Shown: one piece after another, positions 53,279 to 62,575 of the stretch
Position numbering within the stretch: position 1 is the first letter of the stretch
Layout of the letters: every line of letters starts with the position of its first letter
NCBI GenBank assembly: GCA_007449985.2
Contig: VIIQ02000167.1
Coordinates: 1-64,000 of the forward strand
Source: Desmodesmus armatus
Lineage: Eukaryota; Chlorophyta; Chlorophyceae; Sphaeropleales; Scenedesmaceae
Length of the DNA stretch: 64,000 bases
Direction of reading: 5' to 3'
The notes under the pieces: model-generated
The model's database searches: none
What the model saw: the letters and a program-made list of their open reading frames with translations, nothing else
What the model was told of the DNA's origin: nothing
Made by a program: the position numbers and the translations under genes

Positions 53279-54184
53279 CTTCAGGAACATGATGAATGAG
53301 TTCATGGGGCTGATCAGGGGCATGTATGAGGCAAAGCAGGACGGCTTCCTGCCAGGTGGGGCACGCTGAGGGGGAGGGGGGTGGGTGGGAGGGGAGGGAG
53401 CGAGGGAGGGAGGGAGCGAGGGAGGGAGGAAGGCAGGGGGGGGGGGAGGAAGGCAGGCAGGCAGGCAGGCAGGGGGGGGGCAGGAAGGCAGGGGGCAGGC
53501 AGGGAGCAAGGGAGGGAGGAAGGGAGCGAGGGAGGGCTGGATGCATCTGTATCTTATGGTGTGGCTTCGCCTCCAGCCCTGGCAGTTTGAGTGTCTGAGT
53601 GTTGTGTGGGTGGCCAGCGGGTGGGAGCTCGTCCCCTTTGTGAGCACAAGTACAGAGGGCCTTTGGGACGGACACTCGTCCACAGCACATGGCAAGGCTG
53701 AGGCAGTTGGTTGACAGCAATCGTTTGCAAGGAGTGGGCCCCTCCTTTGAATGGTGTGCGGCGGCCTCATCGGTGCCAAAGCCTAGGCTTTGCCTCCGGC
53801 CCCCGGCAGGCGAGTTACTCCGCTGAATGTGGCCATCCGGTGGGGTGCGGCCCCCTGGACACCTGAAAAAGGAGTTTGATATCCTCTCGAAGAACATGGC
53901 TGCCTAGCGTGACTTAGCCACCTTGAACACTTGCCTAGCACTTTGCCTAGCACCTGTGACTATATGTTGGGACGCATCTATCTCAGCAGTGGGGCCTTGT
54001 GAACGCTTGGTCCCAATACAGTCGCGCATCCTAGGGTGGTCTGGGCTCACTGCTTTCAGTTGCCGCCCCTTGTGTGAGCCCCTCAGGGTGATACTATGCA
54101 ACGGATTTCATCACACCGCTGCTGTCACTTCTTCTCCTTCTCTCAGGAGAGGTCGATGAAGGCTGCAACCATCAACACCGTTCC

Positions 54185-54216
<32 letters not shown>

Positions 54217-54670
54217 GGACAGGTGGCGCCAGCCTGCACCTGTGCATGACCCCCACGGCCCCGACACCACAACCTACGAGGCAGCAATCCAGGAAGGGGC
54301 GGAGCAGCCAGCTCACTTGGGCCGCACCACCCTCGCCTTCATGTTTGAGACCTCACTCACACCCCGGGTCACTCCTTCAGCCCTGGGCTCACCCTGCATT
54401 GACCGGGACTATTACAAGTGCTGGCTGGGACTCAAGAGCCACTTTGACAGGGACTGGTATGCAAAGCAGCAGCAGCAGGCCAACAGCAGCGGCAGCAAGC
54501 AAGGGGTGCTTGGCAGCAGCGGGGGTGGGGGTGCGGTGCGAGAGCAGCAGCAGAAGCAGGGGGCGGCAGCGGGGGCGAGTAATGGTGGCAGCGCTGCGAA
54601 TGGAAGCTTGGTGGATAAGGTTGGTGAGCTGGCGGTGCAGGTGCCGGAGGGGGCAGCAGCACGCCGGTGA
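48138..54670 (+). CDS. HGD: Homogentisate 1,2-dioxygenase, with a frameshift in the last exon
   Basis: Exons 48138-48180, 48339-48400, 48530-48591, 49075-49159, 49397-49443, 50024-50098, 50345-50454, 50753-50923, 51546-51664, 51964-52114, 52771-52852, 53285-53355 and 54223-54670. HGD marks run from YQSGFGNHF and [12 protein letters not shown] through [32 protein letters not shown] and DFVIFPPRW to [18 protein letters not shown]. The iron ligands His and Glu (H-x5-E in YYHRNMMNEF) are present. The third ligand, His of TPHGPD, sits exactly at a one-base deletion: exons sum to 1526 nt, one short of a multiple of three. HGD opens the ring of homogentisate in tyrosine breakdown. A low-complexity tail of about 65 residues follows [10 protein letters not shown]. 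Either a sequencing error in a C run or a recent null allele. Confidence 0.93.
50866..51290 (+). repeat. Three tandem copies of the 3' end of HGD exon 8 with donor
   Basis: GGAGGTGTTCCAGGG, then CTTTGTGCTGCC, GACTTGGGA and CCATAGGT recur at 50877 (the true exon end), 51071 and 51241, spaced 194 and 170 bp. All three keep the ATAG|GT donor. Each is followed by a similar G-rich intron start. Confidence 0.9.
51489..51539 (+). repeat. (CTG)17 abutting the HGD exon 9 acceptor
   Basis: Seventeen CTG units, then CCCCAG, the acceptor of exon 9 (starts 51546). Confidence 0.95.
51691..51741 (+). repeat. (CTG)17 just after the HGD exon 9 donor
   Basis: Seventeen CTG units starting 26 nt after the exon 9 end at 51664, so exon 9 is flanked on both sides by equal-length CTG arrays. 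Confidence 0.95.
52062..52261 (+). repeat. Duplicate of the 3' end of HGD exon 10 with donor
   Basis: CCCTGACCCCTC, then TTCACAGTGCTC, CAGTGCCATCA and the donor CCAG|GTG occur at the true exon end (52065-52114) and again 147 bp downstream (52212-52261), separated by a G-rich tract. Confidence 0.9.
52521..52580 (+). repeat. Perfect 30-bp tandem duplication, HGD intron 10
   Basis: Two identical 30-bp units (52521-52550 and 52551-52580) beginning GGGTGTGTGGGGAGC. Identity suggests a recent event or an assembly effect. Confidence 0.97.
52970..53160 (+). repeat. CAGTACGGCACGGTACAG-type array, HGD intron 11
   Basis: A 5-bp-based (ACAGT/ACGGC/GCAGC) higher-order array of about 190 bp, nearly free of longer unique sequence. 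Many GTAC and GGCACG blocks make local palindromes. Confidence 0.85.
53385..53545 (+). repeat. Purine tract (GGGAGCGAGGGAGG and GGCAGGCAGG), HGD intron 12
   Basis: About 160 nt almost free of T on the coding strand, with many GGG runs. The intron ends in (CTG)9 at 54187-54213, directly before the exon 13 acceptor at 54221-54222. Confidence 0.9.
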
Positions 54671-54678
54671 GGGTGCGT

Positions 54679-54720
<42 letters not shown>
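54679..54720 (+). repeat. (CAG)14-type array in the HGD 3' UTR
   Basis: Fourteen AGC/CAG units starting nine bases after the TGA at 54668-54670. Confidence 0.92.
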
Positions 54721-54721
<1 letters not shown>

Positions 54722-57255
54722 GTAGAGTGGTGACATTGAGCCACCCTTGCGGGGGCTACTTGCGCAACTGCAGCCCTCCAGGGACATATGCTGTCCAGTC
54801 CCCAAGCGTGGCTGCCTACCTGGGTGGCAGCAGCATTGAACTCAACAGTATGGGACAGTAACATCATGATGGGTGGGTGGGGGGGGGGGGTGCAAGTCAT
54901 GCGCAACGATTTTCGCACCCCTCTGTTGGGGCGGCTGACACTCAGTTTGGGTGTGTGCGGCGTATGCTGTACCAAGGAGGTGTACCGCACTACAGTTCAC
55001 CTACCTGCCCACCATGTCACCTTGTCCGGTACCACCACAGCCATCGTCAGGATGGCCGCAGTGTGGCACAGCTCAATTTGACTTTGTACTATAGTGTTGG
55101 AGTTGAGCTTGTACAATAGCACCAGGTGCATATGGTCAAGCAGTGGAGTGCACACGTGAAGTCAAGAGTGTTTGATTCATCACCTACAGCAGTCCCTACT
55201 GTTGCCAAGCATGACTCATCGCATGAGGTATGATCACACAGGCACCACTAGTAGCATGTACCGTTTGTACTGCCAGTGTGCACAGTGTGCAGTCTGGCAT
55301 GCTTAGGGTTGACCTTGGTGTGCGAGTGTTACACACATAGTAGATTGCATATCATGCTGAGGGCTTGCAGTTGGGGTGGCATGGGTGGGGGGTGAAGGAG
55401 CAAGCCACTGTGAGACTGTGGCATTGGAATCACGGCTGCCAGCAGCGTTTTGCTGCATCCATACATGTTTTAACGTTGATTGTTCAATCAACTTAGGGGT
55501 CAGTCAGCTGCATGTCATGACATTGTCATGTCCACGGTGTGCCCCTGACAGCTGTAGGGTGGCTCCATTCTGCAGCTGTGCCCAGCAGCACGTCAACAAC
55601 AGTTGAAAAGCCCATCGCAGCATGTTGCAGGCACAGGGCGGCCACAGGCTGCTTGGCCTGCTCTGCTTGGATAACAGTTGGTTGAGATTGAGTTTCTGCT
55701 GCTGATCCTGCATGTTGCTTCAGGTATTTGGTGGTTGTTACAACAACATGACGGTAGCCAACACATTTACAGGGTATGGGCTTGTTTGGTGATGCTGTAA
55801 CCCAGCTGCTGGCACAGCAGCTTGCATGCACCAACATGGTACACACCATGCCTAGCAGCATGGCTGGAAAACGTATAGGGGTCAAGCATGCGCGGGCAAA
55901 AACCCCTATGGCGCAGTGCCTGGCCTTGTGCTTGCGCAGACAGCAGCAACGCCGCCCTTGCACCAACCGTTGGTGCGGCACCAACAGGAGTGCAGTCAGG
56001 AGAGCAGCACAAGGCACAATCAACACTATACATGTGTGTGGCACACACGTAACAGGGACCGCCTTCTTTCCTCAGGCCACTTCAGTACCTTGACTCATAC
56101 AACCAGCTAACCTACACTGTGCCCAGGACAGTTCCACTACTACTAGACTACAGAGCGCACCTGGCTGCATCCTGTTAAATAGAGCCACGGCAACCCACAC
56201 CCCCTAATCGCATCAGGCGTCATCCAAGCAGCACAGCCGATAGGCGTGTCTGTTGTTGCCAGGGTTCAGGGGTACAGGGTCCAGCCCTGCAGCGCTGCTG
56301 GCCAGCTGCCGCCCCTTCCTTTGTCGCAGTGGCCACTGCTGGCGCCCTGAGTGCTGTACACACTGTGCACACCATCAAATCAATGCAACACATACATATC
56401 ACGAGCTACCGCTGACACAGACATACAACACGTGGCGGCACCCGCCAAACACAACCCATGCATATATGACCCCACACAACAGCAGCACAGCCCTCAATCT
56501 CATTGCTGTGACGAAGAAAGGCACGCCTCAACAGCTGTTGTGGGCACGACCATGCAACCGTCCTGCAGGAGGGCTCTGATCCCATGCGCACACACCAGCA
56601 GGCTCTGCACGGGACTGCAGCCATCGCTGCAAGCAACCCCTGCCGCCTAAGCTGCTATTTCTGGCTCAAAACACACCACCGAACCAAGTGCGGGACCACA
56701 CGAGGTGTGAAGAACAGTGGCAGCACCCCCAAAGAACATGCATGGCTGGACTCCTAAACTCTTCTCCCCAGCTTTGGGCTGCACTGCCACACCACAGGCC
56801 CATGGCATGCGCACACAAGCATGTGGCACCCCCTCCCTCCCTCGACACAAGGTTCACAACATCCCATGTTGGCATGCAGCAGGCCAGCACGGGCCACAAG
56901 GCATGCAGTGACACCACCACAAACAGTACAGCCAGCAACGGCCTTGCAGGTGTGCAGGTGGGGAAGGAACAGACGCAGGCATATGCCTGGCAGCTACCAA
57001 GGAATGCTGCTGTGTGAAACAGGTATCCTGTTAGCTGCAACCTTGCACCCAGCCGACAGCTGCTGCATGGTCGAGAAAAGGATCGGCAGCCACCGTCCCG
57101 CTGACAGCTGCAGCAATGGCAGTCACATGCTACAGCCGCAGCCAGCCTCTCTGAACCACAGAAATGGCCAGCAGCCCCGCATCTCTTGACAGCCAAACGG
57201 CACCTGCAGTGCCATTGCGGCACTTGCTGGCTGCCATGCCTTGCTGGCTGCATGC
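54721..57255. other. Region between HGD and FAT (convergent 3' ends)
   Basis: HGD and FAT transcripts converge here. I recognise no gene. A TGTAA at about 55796 could be the HGD signal but is far from the stop. Short frames seen here have no family resemblance. Confidence 0.35.
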
Positions 57256-60200
57256 CTATCGACCGCCATGAGCAGCTGCCCAGCTCTCAGTTTTGCTGTC
57301 GCTGTCGCTGCCTGCCAGGCCAAAGAACGCCGCCACAGCTCCTAGGAATCCTCCTGAGTTTCCTGCGCTGCTGTCAGCACTGCTGCCGGCAGCAGCGGCT
57401 GTGCCGTTTGCGCTGCCGTTTGCTGCTGCCGCAGGTGCTGCAGCCTTGCCGTTGCTGTTGCTCACCCTGCCGTTGCTGCTTGGCACTCTGCTGCTGTCCG
57501 TACTGCTGCTTCCCACACCAGCAGCAGCTGCAGCACCGTTTGCAGCGACAGCGGCAGCAGGGACAGCAACACTCGCGCTGCTACTGCTGCTGCTGGTACT
57601 GCTGCTGGTGTTGGCTGGCGTCCAGGTTGTGCGTGCCCGCCAGACCTCAGTTTCCGACACCCCCTTGCGCAGGAGGTGCAGGAACTGCTGCTTGCAGCCG
57701 TTGCCCTCCACGGCCTCTGTGAGGGGCATGCCAAAGCAGTCAATCTGGTCGCCTGCTGTGCACTCCGCCTTGAAATCCATCTCAACCTGAACGCACGGGC
57801 AGTACGTACAGGCAGTAAGGCTCAGAACGCACACCGTGTTTGCCAAAAAAAACGTGCATGCAGCTGTGGTGGTTGACAGAGGCACAGGCAGCACAGGCAG
57901 CGGCACCACAAGTGCGTTTCCAGCAGTGTTGCCACAAGAAGTGACATCAACAGGCATCTGTGTTACCACAACAGCTTTCAAACCACAGCAGCCTGATTGT
58001 ACAGCGCCCAAAAAAACTGCAGCTGACGAAGTATGCACTGCCTGTGCCAGGGGCCCACAGGTACTGGAGGCAACTAGTCCACAGCACCCTGCTGGCGTTC
58101 TGCTCTGCACTGTGCTGCTGTCCCCATGAAACAACAGACTCTGTTACCACAGCCACAGCAGACCCCCGTTTCTCTCCCCACCCCCACCTCCATGAGTTGG
58201 TAGTCCTGGCAGATGTGTTCAGGGATGACCTCCAGCGCCCAGGCCAGGTAGGCCACGTTGTTGATATGACCGTTAGGGTCCATGTCACTACGGCGCCCCA
58301 GCTGGCTGGGTGCACTCAGCTGCAGGAGTGGGCATGAGGTGAGGCGACAGCAGGAAGAGCAGCAGGACAAAATGTGCGAAGGGTGAGTCAGGCTAGCCAG
58401 GGAGACGCAGGAGTAAGGGGACGTGCTGTAGACAAGCAGTGCAGGTCCGACAGACAGGGTCAAGTCCCGGGTCAGAAGCACACCGACTGCCACAAGCTGC
58501 ATGCGAGTGTGTGCGCAAACTGACAAGCGGGCGGAGGGCTATCCTCCTTCCAAGTCCACTTCCTGACATAAACAGCTGTCGCGACAATCAAGGGGGAGCA
58601 GCAAAATTCATTAGCTGCAAGCAGTTGGTTTGTCAACTGCTAGCAGATTACACATGCGCACAGCCTGCAAACTGCTATGTGCAAACTGCTACATGCTATG
58701 TACAGCACTGCGCTGCTACTCGGACGTGTGATGTGCTGTGCTGTGCTGAGTGCCCACCTGTGCTGGCCACTCAAACTCTGGCAGCTTCTTGCGCGCCTGG
58801 TCTGCTGCAATCGCAAAGCGAGGCGGTGAGGGCGCCAGGCGCCTGAAGCGCTGCTTGACCCCCTCTGGGATCTTTGCCGGCCGCCGCGTTTCAGTGTTGA
58901 TGGTCACCCATGTGCTGCACAAGTTGAAGAGACACAGGCAGGGCGGTGGCATGACGACAAACACATGCAGGGGCAGGGCAGGGGACAGATTACACACGTG
59001 TCAGAAAACGGCATGAGGCATTGCACGGCATTCCTTGGGTTTGGGGCAGCATGGCGCTGATGCAGCGTTGAACTGTTCACGCAGCATGTACCAGTTGAAA
59101 TCAGGGATACAGTCCGCTGCGTCTGCTGCTCCTATGCTAGACTGTGTCGACAGGTACGGCAGCACTGTCATGTCAGCACTGGGCGCACATGCAGGAAGAC
59201 CGGGCACAGAGCTCAATCCTGTCTGCCAATGTGTCTGGGCTGGTATGACCCACATGCGATATGCTGCAAGCGCATCACTTCAGGCCTGGGACAAACCAAC
59301 CACGGCCCTTTCGACCCTACCAAGTTGATGAGACACACCCCTACTAGGTTGGTGACACACACCCCTACTAGGCCGGTGACACACACACCCTGAACCCAAG
59401 GAGCAGCAGCAGACTGACCTTGTGGCAGCACCCAGGTAGCGCCCTGTGGCTACGTCTGTGATGCGCCAGTCCCGCCGCGTGGAGATGCGGCCGTCCTCAG
59501 CAAAGTAAGTCTCCAGCCGCACTATGTCTCCCCTGAAGAGCAAACAGCAGCAGCACGAACAGGATACGGACAACAGTGAGCTCTTCGGGAAGGCGCTGCT
59601 GTCACAGTGCTGTCGCAAGGGGTGTAGGGTCTTGCAGCCGCTGTGTGCAGGCCTGCCTTGTGCGCGTACTGCAGCTGAGGTTGCAAGATATGATGATACA
59701 ATATGATGACGGCAAGCTGCTGAGTTGCATGCCTGACTAGGCAAACACCCCATGGCGGTTGAGCCAGGGGTACAAAACCCTACTGGCGGTTGAACTCCAA
59801 GCCTGAGCAGGGTCAAGGCACGGTCACACTCACCAGCTGGGGTACGCCTCCATGCGTATCTGCATGCGGGTGGCCACAAAGATCAGGTGGTCCATGCCTG
59901 GCATGGACGCAAACCCTGACGAGGACCGCCCCCACATAGCAACACCATGGTTGCCCCCAACCTCCTGCAGCACAACAGAGATACACAGCAGCACGCTCAG
60001 CACCGCTTGCTGAAACTGTACAGTACAGGGCCTAGTCCAAGTCCACACCAAGTCCACAGCTCCTGCTTGGTGCCGCTGTGCTGCTGCTGCTGCCGCTTAC
60101 ACACACCTGCAGCAGGTTTGCGATGGTAATGATGTTGGCCCGCTGGTCTGGACCAGCTTCATTGCCCCGAATCCTGAACTCCTCCACGAAAATCGTGTTG

Positions 60201-60439
60201 TCAGCCTCAAAGTGGGCTGCATCAGGGGCTGGCAGGATGGGGAACACTGGGTGTGCTTGGTCAGTGACTTCTGCTTCTGCAGGCTCTGCTGCGACAGCTG
60301 CTGCTGCCCTTGGGCTGACTTTGGAAAGACGGCAGCCTGTAACCCTCCTGCTAGGCGCTGGGACGCTGGTGCACAGGCTGGCCGGATTCCTGCTCGGTCT
60401 GCGATGTGATGGCGCTGAAGTGCTATTCCTCGACAACAT
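57256..60439 (-). CDS. FAT1: Acyl-ACP thioesterase (oleoyl-type, plastid)
   Basis: Exons (minus) 60439-60107, 59964-59834, 59532-59419, 58914-58758, 58319-58188 and 57786-57256 join in phase to 465 residues. A Ser/Arg-rich N-terminus (MLSRNSTSAPSHRRPSRNPA) fits a plastid transit peptide. The first hotdog fold has EEFRIRGNEAGPD, ITIANLLQEVGGNHG and IFVATRMQIRMEAYPSWGD, followed by RDWRITDVATG and TWVTINTETRRP. The second hotdog has DMDPNGHINNVAYLAWALE, whose Asp, Asn and His match the catalytic set. The enzyme releases fatty acids from ACP in the plastid stroma, ending synthesis and feeding export. After the catalytic fold come about 100 residues of Ser/Ala/Asn linker and a hydrophobic patch (GGFLGAVAAFFGLAG). 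Green algae typically have a single FAT gene; FatA- versus FatB-type specificity cannot be read from this. Confidence 0.94.
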
Positions 60440-61262
60440 GGCTGCACACTCTGTCTCTTAACACTGCTGCTTGATGGTTTGGGACATTACAACACGGGAC
60501 GCAAGTTGGCAGCGCAAGCAAACACACACACCAGCCAACTTGAACACAAGGACGGTGCACGAAATGATGCACGAGGCAGAAGCGTCGCAAAGTTGACAGG
60601 AAAGTCGTTGAAACGTAAATGTGTAGGGCAGGAGGAGAGGAGGAAATGAGAAAGTTTGCATGCGTTAGTAACGCCGCTGACCAATGCGCGGCTTCTCCCG
60701 TCCGAGGGGAAATGACGAGAATACATACATGATCAGTACCATTGGCTTTCTGTCACTCGAATGCGCCCTGTCTTGATGGGCCAGATTGGCGGGTGATCAA
60801 GGTGGCCTCGCAAGTTTGTTGCGCCTGCAGGTTCCCTTTCGTAGCCTGTCAGTACATCTACCTCACCCAAATGATGCCTGCAGAAAACATGCCCCCGCTG
60901 CACACCAAGCAGGTGAGGCAGTTGCCAGATATTGGTCCCCACCTCCTGCTCACAAAGCAGCATAGCATCCTTCCCTCGCTTCCAGCAGCCTAGCATCCTT
61001 CCCTCGCTTCCAGCTACCCTGTCTTCATTTCAGATTACAGTCAAACCTTCCTCAACGTGACAGCCCACAGCACAGGTGTGCCAGTAAGGTTGCCAACTGC
61101 TTGAGCGTTGCGAACCGCTGCCAGGAGAACAGCCAGCCTCGGAAAAATAGCGCTGAGTGAGCCTGTTACATAACTACCTCTCTTGCAGCTGCCACGTTCA
61201 GTGCCGTCACACCCCCTCCAAATGCCACACTACAGCCGGACCATCACAGCCCCGCACCTCCC
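60440..61262. other. FAT promoter and 3' flank of the coiled-coil gene
   Basis: Holds the 5' flank of FAT (minus strand). It also holds the 3' flank of the coiled-coil gene, with TTACA at about 61030 (TGTAA on the minus strand) some 230 nt after that gene's stop. A 26-bp direct repeat (TAGCATCCTTCCCTCGCTTC) occurs at about 60964 and 60992. No gene recognised. Confidence 0.45.
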
Positions 61263-62544
61263 TCAAGCCATGAGCCTGCCTGTGCGTGTCTTCAGCGCCA
61301 GCAGCCGCCCCTCCACCCCACTCAGCAGCTGGCAGGTGCTGCTGCCCGCCTGCATGTGCGCCGCATGGCTGCGCAGCAGCTGTGTGCTGAGCACCTTCAC
61401 CTGCAGCTCCAACGCAGCAGCCTGCGCCTGCTGCTGCAGCAACTCACCCCGCAGCCGCCCAACTTCACCACCATCACCAACCACTCCCTGCTGCTGAGCT
61501 GCCCCTGCTCCCTCTCCTGGACTGGCCCCTCCCTCACTCGGCTCTGCCTGCTGTGACTGCTGGGTGTGCTGGGGGTCCTGTGCTGCTGCTGTTGCGCTGC
61601 TGGGCCCCCCGGCACCGGCACCCCCACCCGCACCGTCAGCACTGCCACCCCAGCATGCAGCCTCTGCCAGGAGCTCCTGCAGGCGCTGTATGGTGGACAG
61701 GGAGTCCTGGGCCTGGGCTTGCCAGTGGCTGCACTCACGCCGCACCTCAGCAACACTGCTGGCCGCCGCCTGCAGCACCAGCAGCAGCAGTCACACACGC
61801 ACCCACGCCCTTTAGGGTTTCTTCTATCGATCGCCAAAGTCCTTGCAGCCTCTGCTCATACCGCCGTGCAACAACACAGCAATGCATGACCAACACAGAC
61901 CTGCCGTCTTGCCACCCGAACTCCACCCAATATTTGACCGCAGTGCCCACACATCTCAAGATCCAGCCCGCCATCTGCACACTCACACTCCACCTCACAA
62001 CACACGAACGCACATTGCGAGTCACCCTGTCATATGACATCCACACCATGTAGCTGCTTGATGCAACTCATGTGTTCAACACACCCCTGGTCACATCACG
62101 AACCCTGACCCTAAACCTTAACCAAACCCAAAAAACCCCATCACAAACCCACCTGGTTGTCTGCCAGCAGCTGTTCTGCCTCCAGGCTCTGCTCATCCAG
62201 CTGCTCCAGCAGCTTGTCGCGGCTCTTCTTCAGCCCAACCACCTTGGCCATCAGCAGCTCAACCTGCTCCTGAAGCGCATCAGCCTCACCATCAGCAGCA
62301 GCAGCACTGCCAACACCACCAGCAGCAGCAGGTGCATGTGCTGCAGAGCTGGCAGCATTGCGTGCTGCAGCAGCAGCAGCAGCCTGTGCCCTGTGTACCT
62401 CAACCCGGGAAGCTGCCACCTCAGTCTCTGCTGCTGCTAGGGCTTCCCGCAGGGTGCCTATCTGAGCTCTGCAAACTTCCAGCTCTGTATCCAACTGCTG
62501 CTCACGGGCCGAATGCGCTGCTGCATGTGATGACGTGTGCAGCG

Positions 62545-62575
<31 letters not shown>

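Noticed and set aside
54215..54670. Independent gene starting [10 protein letters not shown]
   Set aside because: This is the last HGD exon read after the frameshift. The [11 protein letters not shown] part is HGD, and no separate promoter or start context is seen.
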